DNA of 64,000 nt from Dryococelus australis (GCA_029891345.1 CM056998.1:170586332-170650331); one strand, 5' to 3'; positions 22,481 through 35,900 are shown, numbered from the stretch's first letter. Program-made: numbers and translations. The notes: generated from the letters alone by a model not told the origin.

Positions 22481-25400
22481 AAACCATTAACAGGATGGTA
22501 CAGAAAAAAGAAACATTTAAACATCACAACATATATGACATATATTACAAAACTGGACTAGACAACACTAAACATAAAGTAACAAATACAGAAAAAAGAC
22601 AAAAAAATTATTAACGTAACAATGGATGACAAATAATATTAACAATAGATGACAAATAATATTCATGAAAGGAGCCATATAGTTAAATTGAAATTAAAGT
22701 AAGTTTAAACCTAATGATTACAATAGTGTTTGTAGAAATTACTAAAGATTTTTTTACCATAAAAGGGATCAAAATTAGAAAAATATCTATTAAAATTACT
22801 TGCACATCTATTTAAAAGATCATTTTTATAATGTAATGAACAGAAAGTGAGATGTTCTATGGGTGTATTGTGGTATTTTTAAACCTACCTTTTTATTGAC
22901 ATACATGATAAATAATTAAGAAAGGTGTTAATTAAAGAAAGAGCATATAGAATGGCTTGTTGATTTACTAGGGAAAGAGTTTTGTATTTCATTAATTCAT
23001 TATTATAATTATATTCTACTTGCTTTGAAAATCTATTAAATAATACTTTAAAAACATTCTTTTGTATGTTTTCTATTCGATTGGCATCAGTTGCCGTAAC
23101 ATTGTTCCACACCATTGAACCATATCCTAGTCTAGAGCTAATTAAAGAATGAGGTGATGTAGCAGAAAAACTAATGAACTTAATTAAACCTAGTGTTCAA
23201 TTAATATTACTTATTAAACTTTCTCTCTCTCTCTATCTATCTCTCTCTCTCTATCTCTGTAGGTGCACATGGTTAGTTTTATGTGTAAAAGAAATATAAA
23301 AAGTTTTGTGTGTGTTTAGTCTCATTGCATTATTTGTGCACCAGTTATTGATTGCGGTAATATCTTTTTGTAACCTAATACAGTCTTCGCTACTTTTAAT
23401 ACATTTATAAATCTTTAAATCGTCGGCATAAAGAAGTGCACTGGAGTGACTTATTATGTCGACAATATCATTTACTAATATATTAAAGAATAGAGGTGCA
23501 AGGGTGCTTCCTTGAGGCACCCCAGAGGATACATTTTGAGAGATAGAGAAACAATTATTGAGTTTAACTACAAAGGTTCGAATACCAAAAATAATTGGAG
23601 AACCAATTTATATATGGAGTGTTTACACCAAAATGTGATAACTTTTTAACTATAATGTGATGTTCGACATGCGTCAAAGGCCTTTTGGAGATCAAAATTT
23701 ATTACATCTACTTACTGTCTTTGAAGAAATTTCAGAGTAAAGATTATCAACGAAATTAAATAAATTGGTTGTGGTGGTTTTGCCTATTTGGAAGCCATGT
23801 TGGCATTCAGTTACTAGATTTTTGTGTGGGAACGATAGATGTTTAAATATAACTTTTTTGAAGCACATAATGATATTGGCCTGTAGTTATTTACCTCTTG
23901 TTTACCTTTTTTTAATATAGGCATCACGACGGCATGTTTCCAGGAATTGGGATAAGTACCACTTGCTAAAATAAAATTAAAAATATGAGTAATAATGGGG
24001 CAATTATATTAGAACAACCTTTAATAAAATTTGGGATATCATCCCAGCCGGTAGACTTACTGCTTTTTAAGCATTTTTATAGCCCAGAGAACAAGTCCCT
24101 GAGTAATGATACGAATATCTATATTAGGGTAATTCTTATGACAATTAAGAGGTTCCTGATCATTAGTTGAGGTCCGTACATATTCCTTTGCAAAATGTTG
24201 TGCATAAATATTAACCAATACTGCGGGATCCTGAATTGTATTACCATCAACATTTAGTGTAAGGGGTTCTTTATACCCATTTTTCATTAGTTTAATGTAA
24301 TTCCAGAATCTATTTTGTTCACTTTTCAAATTGTTGTTAATTTTTATTTGCCAAGTTTTTTTTGCTATTTTTATTTTTTCCCTGACTAATTTCCTTCGTA
24401 CAGATAAATGAAGATAAATATCAACAGATTTTGATTTCTTAAATAGTCTATGGCAATGTTCTTTCTTTTTAATCAATCTAATAAGTTCTTTTTTGTAAAC
24501 CACACTGGGTATTTTGTTTTAAAAACTTTGGATTTAGTTACAAACGTATTTATTAATATTTGTAAGTTATTAGTAAGAAACTCCACCATGGGATTATCAT
24601 CATCCATTTGGAAAATGGGGGCCCCAATCAAAGCTACTGACAGGTATATATAGGGATAGATAATCGCCTTTTTGGTAGTGTCTGTAATATGTTTGATTAT
24701 TATTTTTATATTTAACATAGTCAAAAGAAACCTGACTGCGTAAAGCAAGATGATATTTTTCTTCCTCCACCAAAGGATGTATGGGTTTGTCATCAACATG
24801 AAAATTAGATAGGATTAAATCTAATAATTCTGAAGTGTGTTTAGTAAAATTATATTGTTCAAGGTTGAGTAAACTTACTGAGTGTAATAAAGATTGACCT
24901 TTTATTTTATTAATATAGTGTGAAATATTGTGCTTCTGTGAAAAGTACTCCATTCTATACCAGAAATGTTAAAATCACCTACAATTATTATTTGGTGAAG
25001 ATAGTTATTCAATTTAGTTTCTAATAAAGAAAAATAATTTTTAAAAATCTCTTTAGATAATTGAGGAAGATATATATTTCCAATTAACAATTTGGTGGTG
25101 TTATTAATAGTAACTTCCATCCAAATAATTCTATACTTTAATGATGAAATTAATATTTTTTTTTAATTATTGGAAAGTGAAATTGATTTACCGCTATTAA
25201 CATGCCACCTCCCCTATTGAGGTTTGTTATGTTTGCACCACAATTGTTACTAAAAACGGTGTAGTGGTTAGTAAATAATGGGAATTTATACTAAAGTTAT
25301 TAAACCATGTTTCTGTTAGGCAAATTAATGAATTATCATTACCGATAATATTTAGGGAAAAATGAAGGGATTTGGTTCTTAGCCCCCTTACATTTTGATA

Positions 25401-26555
25401 ATGCAATTCAAACTCCCGAACTGGCATCTATTGTTTTGAAGAGCGCCTCCGAAAGTCTGTACATTATTTTTCTAAGGATACAGCTCGTCCAGCTTCTTCA
25501 TTTGGCTGGCCAGTATTAACAGAGGAGGAGTAATTTTCAGATGTGTACAGTTGTTCATTTAGTAGTCTCCCATAGAAGGAACTGATTAGGCAGCCAGCGG
25601 GCCAGAAAACAATGTTAAAGATGCAGTCAAAACCATCTTCCGTCATTTATATAAAAATTAGGGATGGGTCGATTCGGTTCTTTGGTTCCAATTTATACCG
25701 GTTCTTGAGGTTTGACTCGGAATCGGTTTTAGGTTAACTACTACTCTGTTCTCATTTATACACAGCAAGAAAGTTAGTAATACTTTTAGATGATATGCTT
25801 AGTACGAAACATTATGAATAAACCTAGTACGGCAAAACTGTCATTACAAAAATAACTGTAACGAGAAACTGATCAAAACAAACAAATTGCAGTTACCGCC
25901 AAAACAATATAGGTTAATTCACCTGTAACAAGCATTTTTTCTAGGTAGCAATATTTCCTTACAGCGAATTACTATTGCCGTTGAAAGCATATAAATATTA
26001 ATTTATTTGGTACCAGTGATTACTAAAGGACAGGTGTGTCATCAAATACAGTATTTGGTTTATATTCTGTCAGAGACAAAATGTAAACAGTCTCATGGTG
26101 GCAATGTCATACATAAATATGTACAGGGAAGATACTACATTAAGCATAAAGTGAAACAAAATGGCTGATGTTTATGTACAGATTTTTAGCTTTGAATCGT
26201 TCTAATTGTTACACGTTTGTCTTCTAAATACGGCATTCTAGGGTATTAGACGAGATAAAAAATAAGGTAAACAAACTGAGTAGAGTATGTGAATGAATTT
26301 TGTGAGAGCTTTTGGACGTGGTGAATAATGTTTAGCATTTTTTTTAAGTTATTTAAGTTTGAAATTATTAAAATGTCATCCGAATACTGGAACCAATATT
26401 TAAATGTAGAATCTGTACCGGAATTGAAATTTTTTGTTAATTGACCCATCCCTAAAAAAGATGAATAGGAATTGTGTTTGGTTTTCAACTTAGCCACCTT
26501 CAAGTTTGCTACTTTAATTTCTTGATTTATATAGGCGACAAAAGATACTTTTAAA
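22430..26555 (-). mobile_element. LINE (Jockey-like), copy 1, - strand, interrupted by a TIR element
   Basis: Segments in - strand order: the ORF1 C-terminal part (KVAKLKTKHNSYSSF near 26.46-26.5 kb and CIFNIVFWPAGCLISSFYG near 25.58 kb); the endonuclease (HYQNVRGLRTKS at 25.4 kb, CLTETWFN, GDFNISGIEW near 24.96 kb); the linker (ENRFWNYIKLMKNGYKEPL type, 24.3 kb); the reverse transcriptase (PQGSTLAPLFFNILVNDI and LLYADDLKIY at 23.4-23.52 kb); the C-terminal part (22.9-23.1 kb); and the 3' tail at about 22.43 kb. Endonuclease and RT motifs are of the APE-type Jockey/CR1 group. Several stops and frameshifts split the frames, so it is inactive. ORF1 is split by the 25660-26453 element, and the 5' end abuts the 3' end of copy 2. 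A CT/ATCT microsatellite sits inside it at about 23219-23257. Confidence 0.85.
25660..26453. mobile_element. TIR element (hAT-MITE type) inserted in LINE copy 1
   Basis: The element starts AGGGATGGGTCGATTCGG and ends ...GACCCATCCCT, an 11-bp perfect inverted terminus. LINE ORF1 sequence runs up to both borders: KTKHNSYSSF above and CIFNIVFWPAG below. The flanks are A/T-rich on both sides, and an exact 8-bp duplication could not be shown. There is no transposase. It must be younger than the LINE copy it splits. Confidence 0.7.
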
Positions 26556-26913
26556 TTTTTATTTCTTTCTTTCTTTCTTTCTACAATACAAGATGTATAA
26601 TTTATAAATTAATTTATTAAAAATTAAGCATCTAAAATTTCATGTAGCTTTTAAGGTCAAAGTTTTGAATCTAACTAGTTCTATATTATAATCAAAATCT
26701 ACACCTAATGATGATCTATTAAATATTAATTTAAATACATTCGTTTGTAGGTTTTCTAATCTAATCATCCGTTTTTGTAACATAATTCCAGATCATAGTA
26801 CAATATTCTAATCTAGATCTAATTAAAGCATTATAATGACGTAATAGAGAATCAGGAGAGGTGGCTGAAAATGTGATGAATTTTATAAGGCCAAGAGTGC
26901 GACTAATTTTACT

Positions 26914-27255
<342 letters not shown>

Positions 27256-27904
27256 GTGTGTGTGTGTCTGTGGCACACACACACACTTCCATAGCATTTT
27301 CTTTACACCACATATGTATAGCTAAGATATCTTTTTGTAGCATTACACAGTCATCACTATCCGTAATACATTTATAAATCTTTAGATTGTCGGCATAAAG
27401 GAGTGCCTTACTATGCCGACCATATTGTTTATAAATATATCAAAAGGTAGTGGTGCTAGCGTACTTCCTTGCAGAATGCCAGAGGATACTGCATGAAAAC
27501 TTGATACGGATTTTTCAATTTTTACCACAAAGGACCAACCAAGAAAATAATTTGTAAACCAATTAGTATACAAGTAGTTGAAACCAAACTGCTGTAATTT
27601 CTGAATAATAATTTGATGTTGACAGGTGACAAAAGCTTTTTTAAGATCGAATTTTACTACAGCCATTTGTTTTCGTGTTGTGATTTCAGTATAAAGTTGG
27701 TCAACAAAATTAAACAAATTAGTAGCAGTCGTTTTGCCCATCAGAAAACCATGTTGAAAATCCGAAAAAGAGTTTCTTGTTACAAATAAGTGCTTAAATA
27801 TTATTTTTCAAAGACCTCAGATAGGCTTCTTAATAAAGTCTATAGTGACATATTTATATCAAACTTATTCCCATTCAAACATGACCCATCCCTACATTAA
27901 GCAT

Positions 27905-27919
27905 CCCCCCCCCCCCCCC
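27905..27919. repeat. poly(C) run, 15 bases
   Basis: Fifteen C in a row beside the segment of LINE copy 2 that does not match copy 1 (about 27.83-27.92 kb), next to GACCCATCCCT. Confidence 0.9.
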
Positions 27920-30540
27920 ACAGTTTCCTGGCATATGGGATAATTGCCTTAGACTGTAGTTAAAAATATGAGGAAGTATTGGAGTAAGGGTGTTTCACAT
28001 CCCTTGATTATAAAATTGGGGATATCATTTAAACCAGTTGCCTTGCTACTTTTTAGGTATTTGATATCCTGGAGAACTGGTTCTTGAGAGATTGTAGATG
28101 TCAATATTTAGATAGTTTATAAATTTATTATGTACCGAGGAATTAATAGTTGTTTGTTCATAACTTATAGCAAAATGTTTAGCGAAGAAGTTAGCTAATA
28201 GAGAAGGATCTTGAATCATATTATCAACGGTAATAGTAAGGGGTTCTTTATAGCCATTTTTCATCATTTTAACATAGTTCCAGAATCTATTTGGGTTGGT
28301 TTTTAAATTATTAATTTTTGTTTGCCAGGTTATTTTAGATAGTTTTATTTGCTCTTTAACAGTTTTTCTTAACTCAGAAAAAGTGCATAGTTGATTTCAA
28401 ATTTTAGTTTTTTTTGTAAAGTCTGTGACAGTGTTTTTTTCTTTTTTATTAAATTATTTAAGTCTCTTGTAAACCAAACTGGGTATTTAGGTTTTCTGGC
28501 TTTGACTATAGGTATTAAAGTATTAATTATTGATTGAAGATTGGTTGTAAAAAATTCCACCATAGAATTGACATCATGCATCTGGTAAATCAGAACCCAG
28601 TCAAAACTATTAATAGCAACATACAAAGATAAGTAATCGCCTTTTTGAATGTTTCTAGTGTTCTTGATTCTTAAATTTACATTTTTCAGAAGTAAATAAA
28701 ATCTGACAGCATAAGAATGGGTGATATTTATCTTCCTCCATCAGTGGATCAGTAGATTTCTCAACTTTAGTATAAAAATTTGCAAATGTTAAATCTAATA
28801 ATTCAGCAGATGGTTTGGTTTTATTAAATTGCTCAAGACTAAGAGAATTAATAGATTGTATTAATGACTGTCTTTTAAGTTTGATATAATAATTCATAAT
28901 ATTTTGGGTGTGTGAAGTATTCCAATCAACTCCAGGAGTATTAAAATCTCCTACAATTATTGATGTGGATAGTTTAATAAGTTTTATTCTAAAAACGAAA
29001 AATATTTTTGAAAAGCTTCCACTGATACCTGTGGAAGCATACATATTTCCAATTAGTAATTTATTAATATTATTTCAGGTGATTTCAACCCAACTAGATT
29101 CAATATTTTTATAAACAAAATCTAATTTTTGTTAAAAATATGAAAAACATGTTTGGTTAATAGCAGTCAATACACCACTTCTTCTATTGAGGTTCGTTAA
29201 AATAGCATCCCTATCATGACAAAAAATTATAAATTGTTTGGGAAAATGAGAATTTATGCTTTGATAGTTAAACCACGTTTCCGTTACGCGTATTATAGAG
29301 TAATTAGTGCTGATCATGTTTTCCAAAAACTTAACGGATTGCGCCAGAAGCCCCTCACATTTTGATAATATAATTCAAGTTCCCTAGTTAACATCTATAT
29401 TGTGTTTTGACACCTCCGAATGCCTGTAACCTTATTTATGGTGTTTTCTTGGCTCCTTCAGCTGCTTCTTTAGTGTGTACAGCTTCATATTGTGTGTTAC
29501 TATCTGGAGCGAATAACTGTTCGTCATATAATTTCCCGTAGAAAACGCTGTTTATACAGCCGGCAGGCCAAAAGACTGTATTAAAAATGTGTTAAAATTC
29601 GGGTTCCGCCACTGCCACATAAAATGATAAGTACGAATTGTAACTTGTTTTCAACTTTGCCACCTTTAAATTTGAATCTATTTCCTCATTAATGTATGCT
29701 GTTATATCATCTTGCACTTCTGGCGCAAACCTGGAAACAAACATTGCTTTCATACGGGGGTGGGCTGTTCAGGACTGTTTTGATATTAGCGTTGTTACAA
29801 ACACCTAACTGTACTTGCTTTCTTGAAGCGGATGGCTTCATAGCAGAAGAGCTGCTTGCCATGGATTTTTTGTTCCTCTTCTGCTTACCAGTGTAAAATC
29901 ATCTTTGTCAGCAACATGCTGTGTGTGTGGTTCATGTCGATCTGTTTCATTATTCATCACTCATGCTGCCAACTGAACTTTGCTATGCAGAAATTTGCTA
30001 TCTTACCCTGGAGCCACAGGATCCATCGTCTTGCCCATAACTTCACAGAACATTTTTTCTGTGAATTATCTTGAGTGGATTTTAAAGCCTCAATTTTGTC
30101 GGTGGAAACATCACATTGTGTACATGTTCCTGTTATTTGTAGTTTGCAAACTTTTGAACATAGTTCTAAGTACCCCATTGTCCTCCTAAGGTCTTTGACC
30201 TCTCACATGGTCATCTATTTTTTTTTTACATAAAACTTTGTATAAAGCCTTAACACTTTGGTCCATTGTCTCAGCAATCTTACTTGAAATTTCTTGTAAA
30301 GAAGTTGATTCGTTATCGCCAAGGGACACTGTAAAAGATAACTCTTTCGGATTTGTTTTTGAAACTTTTTCTACACTGTTTATTTTCTTTTTAGGCGATA
30401 AGGCAAACATAAATAGTCCTTATAACGTTCACACATTTCACGCATGTGTATTCTTCATCAGGGCCTTTGCCTGTACACTGGCAGTGAAATCTTGTTCCAC
30501 ACTATCCTGTGCACTTAATAAACTTTTGTTTGCTTAAGAA

Positions 30541-31190
30541 TAGTTTATTACAAATTGAATATAGATCGGAGCTAGGGGGCATGTAGAAACCCCTAAAATC
30601 TAAACATATGAGATTGACACTTTTCGCGCAGATATTACCACAAAAACGTTATATTCGAAGGAGCTGCTTCATAACGCATCCATCTTGCGCAAGTGCCCGG
30701 CCATTAATAATAATAACAGTAATAACAATAACATATAATATTAAGTTACTTAAGTTTCCAAGAAGGTGAAAGGTCAAAACCCTACGTACTGAGAAGGTAA
30801 ATTATTTATATATTTATAGTTAAGATTCATACCTGAATGTTGTAGGGACTTTATTTGGTAATTAATTTTATTGTATAACCTCATGTGTTACTATTTATTA
30901 AATAGTTAGTAGCTAATACCATATCTGTTGTATAAAATAAATACTAAAACATGGACATATACGTACATGCATTGCCATGTTAATCCTTATTTATTAGTAT
31001 AAAACTCAACAGCTCCACTTTACCTCACTTGTATGATAAGGGCACTGCATGTGTGATTATAGCTTTCAAAATAGCAATGCATCTGGTGGTGCATGCTTTC
31101 ACTTTTTAAGATTATTGCTTACCAAAGGGTTAATACTGAGTAGTCTTCTTCCCTATTGGAGTGATATATAAATTTTAAGTTAATTTGTAA
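30541..31190. other. AT-rich intronic stretch, nothing recognised
   Basis: Sequence between the LINE 5' end and the LTR/gag fossil. No feature seen. Confidence 0.35.
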
Positions 31191-31840
31191 ACTTTAACGC
31201 CTGTCCGATTAGACTGACTGGACATGGTAGTTAGATTTTGCTCGCTAGACCAAAAGCGACTTAGGTAGTGAGGATGATGCGAGGAGTGTTGGCTAGTTCT
31301 GATACACACTCACCTCTAGTTAGGTAGTTGAGATAAGTTTAGTCTTAAGCGGAGTGAATGTCTGCACGAATGTTCCAAAGTTGTGCTTCTGTCGTCCAGA
31401 AGACCAAGTTGTCCCAACCTGGGCGAACTTCCACTCTGGTTAAGAAGCTGTAGACAACAGGATGATACTTGTAGCTGGTACGAACACATGGTGGAAACTC
31501 AGACGTCTGAGTTCGGCGGCACGGACCCGTTCTGCCTGTCTATCCTGCGTAGGATAGGGTGATACTATCCTCGGCCAGGCAGCAGGGTGAGCCAGGTGTT
31601 GCTCTCTACGTCTCCTACCACTCCTCTCGTGAGGCATGGAGTAACAGTTATATAAATCACGCAGTGCACTGAAACCCCAATAGTGACTTGTCGGCTGGTT
31701 CTATAAGTCACCACTGATCCCCCACTGTAGGTGGACTGATCAGGGATGTTGAGCCGGAGTCGTGCCAAGCCTCTACTGGTTGTGCGTCCACCCAGAATAC
31801 CTGGCAGCACTGCAGGTCACCGCCACCGCGCTCTAATAGT
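31190..31840 (-). mobile_element. leader/gag fossil of an LTR element, - orientation
   Basis: On the - strand the leader and gag start follow the LTR at 31.85-32.85 kb. The words TGATCCCCCACTG (about 31709) and GTGCGTCCACCCAGAAT (about 31782) recur at 10.92 kb and, inverted, at 5.24-5.32 kb. No pol sequence follows, because the LINE begins at about 30.54 kb. Broken copy. Confidence 0.5.
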
Positions 31841-32095
31841 TAGTGTGGTGCGAAGCAACCAGTGTGTCATGCCTCCTGGTGTGGTGTGAGTAGAGATTAG
31901 GGCGTTACTGTTTCTTCCCCACGAGCACTAATAGTGCTGTGTGTTTGATGGGAAGAAAGAGGTAGCCATCTAATGTGTGTGTCTTATTTTGGTTTAATAA
32001 CTTCCCCGAATTCCGTTGCCAGTGCACAGCGTAATCTACCTCCAACTGTGAACAGATATATACCCTGGAAATAAAAGTAGTAAAGTAGAAAACAA

Positions 32096-32125
32096 CGTGT
32101 GTTTATTGAAAGTTCAATACACACG
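32096..32125 (-). promoter_or_regulatory. hairpin carrying the LTR polyadenylation signal
   Basis: CGTGTGTTTATTGAA and TTCAATACACACG pair with a 2-base bulge around a 2-base loop. AATAAA is read on the - strand. Compare the 11-bp perfect version at 4872-4897. Confidence 0.55.
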
Positions 32126-32681
32126 TGACCTGTACTACCGCGTACCAAGTCGAGGATAGCAGAAGGTAACTGCGTGGTTCAAGGTGTAGGTGACCTGGTT
32201 CTAGCTGAAAATAAGAGTTTCAGTTAAACTAATTAAAAGTGTGTAGAGGAGACAAATTATGTTGAAAAAGAAGGTTAGTGTTTGTATGTCGCCGGGTTGA
32301 CTGGTCGTCGACGTACGTAGTTGGTTGCCGCAAAGGCGTACTTGTAGGCTTCGAACTTCTCTAGAGCTCCCGAGCACTAAGAGTGCTGTGGGTGGTGCAA
32401 GAGATGCAAAAGAACGACTCCAGAGCTCTGCTGCGGCCGGACTTATATAGTGGTAACTTGTAGGATGCCAGCATGGGGAGTGGGGGAGGCATGACGGCCT
32501 CCCTGGCCCTGAGCCTGTGAGAATTATCTCATCAGCGGTTCTGGTTTCTGCCTCGTTGGGTCTGCTCGGCCCTGTGCCCGAGCAGCTTGTAGCCGTCCTG
32601 GGCTGGGGGGGGGGGGGGCAGCGTGCCTGCCTGCCAGGATGCCTGCCAGGATGCCTGCCTTCCAGGTAAGGAAAAACACAA

Positions 32682-32751
32682 GTTCTCCTGTTGCCTGTAG
32701 TGCTAGGCAACGTGTTGTTCTCCGGTTGCCTGTAGTGCTAGGCAACGTGTT
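32682..32751. repeat. tandem duplication, 35 bp x 2
   Basis: The unit GTTCTCCTGTTGCCTGTAGT...GCAACGTGTT is repeated once with a single mismatch. Just upstream, GCCTGCCAGGAT is repeated about three times (32623-32660). Confidence 0.85.
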
Positions 32752-32850
32752 GCTCACGTCTGTAGAGATGGAAGCAGTACTCCTAGGCGATGAGTCTGAG
32801 TTGTATTTTAATAGGTGTAGAAGCGGCATGCATCAACTTAATAAATAATA

Positions 32851-33416
32851 TTCAGTAGGTGTTAAATAATTGTAAGGCCACACTGGTTAAAAGAAGTAAA
32901 CAATATCTTATTTTCAATATGCTAAATCAGCCGAAATTTTAATTTATTGAGCATATTGTTCATTATTGTAAGTGCTTGTAAATTCGAATTTCATTAGCAC
33001 AAACTGCTACAATTCAGGTCCCTTAAGGGATGTGTCGAGAGGTTTCACTTTGACAATTTAGTAAGAAGGAAAATATTATTAGGAAGAGTGTTGTAACAGG
33101 ATTCTATTGCTAGACATTAAACTTTCATAACAGATATTGCAAAGGAGGAAAATCTCATTCATATTCAAGGAACAAGTTAAGTTTTGGAAAATGTGTGAAA
33201 TAGGTGACACAATTAAAATTATGTAGTATTTTTGTGTGTTGCTTGAAGTACAGATGACTTGGAATGTAATTGACAATTTGGAAGGGCACTTATTACCATA
33301 ATGTAAATGTTTGCTGGGTCTGAGTGTCGAATGAGGTGTTTGGTTGAAGACAAGATGTTATTTTGGTGTTCCATGGTATCTCTTCTTTGTAGTGTTTTAA
33401 GATGTATTTTGTGTAG
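32851..33416. other. AT-rich intronic stretch, nothing recognised
   Basis: No repeat ends or domains. It ends at the acceptor TTTGTGTAG before 33417. Confidence 0.4.
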
Positions 33417-33535
33417 GTTTCATGAACAGTGGGGCCGAATTGCTGCGCCGCACTCTGATTGGTGAAGGGGGTAAAGCTACAAAGTCTAGGAAGGCCAAAC
33501 GAAGCAAGATGGCACTTTCTCGCTCAGAAAGGAAG
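33417..33535 (+). CDS. milt: milton/TRAK short internal exon (basic segment)
   Basis: The exon reads (G)FMNSGAELLRRTLIGEGG and then a very basic stretch, KATKSRKAKRSKMALSRSER plus K. It starts with two bases that complete a Gly codon begun by the last G of the 21461 exon, giving LKIPG-FMNSGAELL. It ends AAG|GTATGT at 33535/33536 between codons, as the final exon requires. The acceptor is TTTGTGTAG|GTTTC; a second AG twelve bases further on is possible but would break phase. No TRAK domain covers this part. The basic run may be a nuclear-localisation or microtubule-binding type patch, which is only a guess. The call rests on splice signals, phase and protein-like codon content. Confidence 0.85.
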
Positions 33536-34315
33536 GTATGTTTGTGGTGTTGCTCATGTATGCTACTATTTGGTTACATGCGAAATTTCTAAAGCCTAAC
33601 CATGGTTTTTTGTATTAAACTATGGGCGTGTTCTGTCAGTTAGACAAATGCTGTTATCCTGGCAGTGTTAAGATGTATGTTATAGATTTTGTACTTGGGT
33701 TGAGTAATCAACCATTCAAAACCAAGTCCACTGATTTATCAGCAAAAACATCTCACTTAAAAAATTATAAAAATTATGTTTCACAATTGTGTATAAAAAA
33801 AATTTAAGGGTTGTACAAATATTCAGTATAACGAAATGGTAACAAAAAATGTTGCCTTTCATTTTCGTTTTGGTAAGAAATTTGGTTATCGAAAGTCTTA
33901 ACGAACCTAAAATTCTAGATTTCAACGAATTTACAGGTGTTTAATGAATATTCATTTAGTGCACCTGCAAAGAAAATATTTGTTTGTAAATAATCTTGTT
34001 TTATTTTTTTATAACTGAAATAACTACCTAAAATGAAATTTTAGATTTAGGAAAAAACCCCTTTGGTAAAATCTTCATATCCTACGAATTTTTGGTTTGA
34101 TTTTCCAACGAATTTGTTATAATGAGTAACCTGCTATAATGTTAGTAAATTCGTTTAGCTTTCACAAAGGCTGAAACTTAATTATATTTTTTTTCATTTC
34201 TGTTTAAGTTTCACGAAAGTTCATACAATATCCAATTTATTTTTCATGAGAAAAGTCAAATTCGCACAACTCTAAAAAAATATTGCAACTTTTTTTATAT
34301 CTACACTATAGGTTT
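33536..34315. other. AT-rich intronic stretch, possible decayed MITE
   Basis: Words such as CAACGAATTTGTTATAATGA and TAACGAACC suggest decayed pogo/mariner-type MITE sequence. No termini could be paired. Confidence 0.3.
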
Positions 34316-34319
34316 GACG

Positions 34320-35180
34320 TGTAATTTCCTAGGTAGCTGGAGGAACATCACTGCAGAAGGTGTTTTGGTGGGTGCGAGGACAGACTCACTCCATGGTGAT
34401 TCTGGCTTTTAATATTTGCGGGGAACTGGTGTGCAGCCAATGTATAGTACCGGCCTGGTTGCTTTCCAGCAAGGCACAGTCATCTGGTACTGCGAGGTGA
34501 ACTATACGTTTTGGCAGGACCGCTCTCTGTAGTATACCTGGATGACTTTTGACCCGTTGAGGTTGCTGTCTCTTGGACAGCGATGCACTAGGTGAGCTCC
34601 AGTGTGCTGGTGCGCAAGTGCTTGGTTGTGCTTGTCGCAGGTGCTCACTGAAGGAGTAAGGTTCCCCAAAACCACAGGTTGGCTAAACCATGTGCTGTAT
34701 CTTGACCACTCAGATAGGCTTCGAATACTGGATGTGTTTCGCCGTCGAGCTTGGTAGGTAGAATGAAGCGTGCGAGTTCGTAGTCGGGCGTGGTTGGTCT
34801 CTGGCAAGAGGTGGCTGCTTGCTCCCAGGGACTGAGGTGCTAGTCCGGTAGGGATTGGGCCTGGCTCCGGCTGGTACTTATTCTCAGCCTGTTTTATCCT
34901 CTTTTGGATACTGCTGCTACTGGAGTATGACATGAGGCAAGAGGTGGAGCAGGTAGCGGTGAGATCCTACTGTTATGTACAACCACGTACCACCTTCGCA
35001 ATCCCAATGCATTATCCCTATCTCAGCATTAGGCACCAGAAGCACGATGGATACTGAGTTGGGTCTCGCTGGCCGGCAATCTTGATACTTGGGCGAGTTC
35101 CTCTTGAGGACAAGTCTTCCCAACTCAGGGAATACTCCTTCCAGCACCAGAAGCACGCTGAAAAGAGCAAGCATCAAGCT
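34320..35180 (-). mobile_element. gag/leader fossil of an LTR element, - orientation
   Basis: The - strand frames at 34502-34933 and 34917-35177 lie directly downstream (on the - strand) of an LTR block, in the leader/gag position. The first is Ser/Arg/Gln-rich. No CCHC knuckle or pol motif was found. Assigned by position and by the neighbouring LTR. Broken copy. Confidence 0.4.
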
Positions 35181-35189
35181 GACCCCAAG

Positions 35190-35900
35190 AGGAGTACCTA
35201 GTGTCAGGGCTCCACCATTTTATACAACTGGTGCACAGAAAGGGGAGGCCGTTAAAGGTACATGTGTGTACTCTACTGACATGTTGGCGGTTAGAGCATT
35301 TTCCATTCATCTGCTGTCCCTCTTACGGGGCTGATGCTTATAGGGAAAGGTGCTATGTCTATGGGAAGGATACCCTTAAGTGAATAAAGGCTTATTTATT
35401 CTACTGACTGAAATAAACAGGGTGGTGCTGCACTACCTCCTACCAGCTGGAGCTTACGAACGTTTAAATCTACGAAAGACAGGTAAAGGCGACCGGTTCG
35501 TAGGCTAACGAGGGTAGGTAGACAGTGCTATGAAAATAACTTAGACTTGGCTTTGCTATGGTGTTTGCTCTGAAGGGGCCGGAAGTGTCTGACGTTGACG
35601 ATGGGTGATAACTTGTCGAACAGGAGTGTTACAAGGGTTGCGCTCTGCTATTTATACTCTGGCTGACTCTCCCCTTGTTCAGGTTGGAGAGGGGGTAGAC
35701 GTGGCATAGGTCCTCTGGACGTGTGACGTCACCCACCTGCTGGTGCTGGATCTAGGTGCATGGCTTGATGATTGTACTGGTGGGGCCATCTGGTGGCTCG
35801 CTATAGTACTTGAACGATCTTGATGCATAGCTTCGGTGGCTGGGCCATGAAACAATACAATCTTCAGGCGTGAGCATGTCTTTCTAAACGTGTTGTTTAC
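35190..35900 (-). mobile_element. LTR, - orientation (approximate ends)
   Basis: Read on the - strand there is a TATA box GAGTATAAATAGC (+ strand about 35646-35658), an AATAAA-type signal near 35383-35420, partly in a small hairpin (GAATAAA/TTTATTC), and GCCTACGAACCGGTCGCC at about 35488-35505, equivalent to the recurring ACCAGGTC word. The U3 has GGCCATCTGGTGGCTCGCTA (about 35786), matched by CATCTAGTGGCATGC at 58.7 kb. Confidence 0.5.

Larger units (their letters stand above)
31845..32850 (-). mobile_element. LTR, - orientation (approximate ends)
   Basis: Read on the - strand there is a TATA box CCACTATATAAG (+ strand 32441-32452), the recurring CTAGAACCAGGTCACC (about 32190-32205), and the polyadenylation signal CAATAAACAC in a hairpin at 32096-32125. 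A 14-base G run (32605-32618) and a 35-bp tandem duplication lie in the U3 part. Confidence 0.55.
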
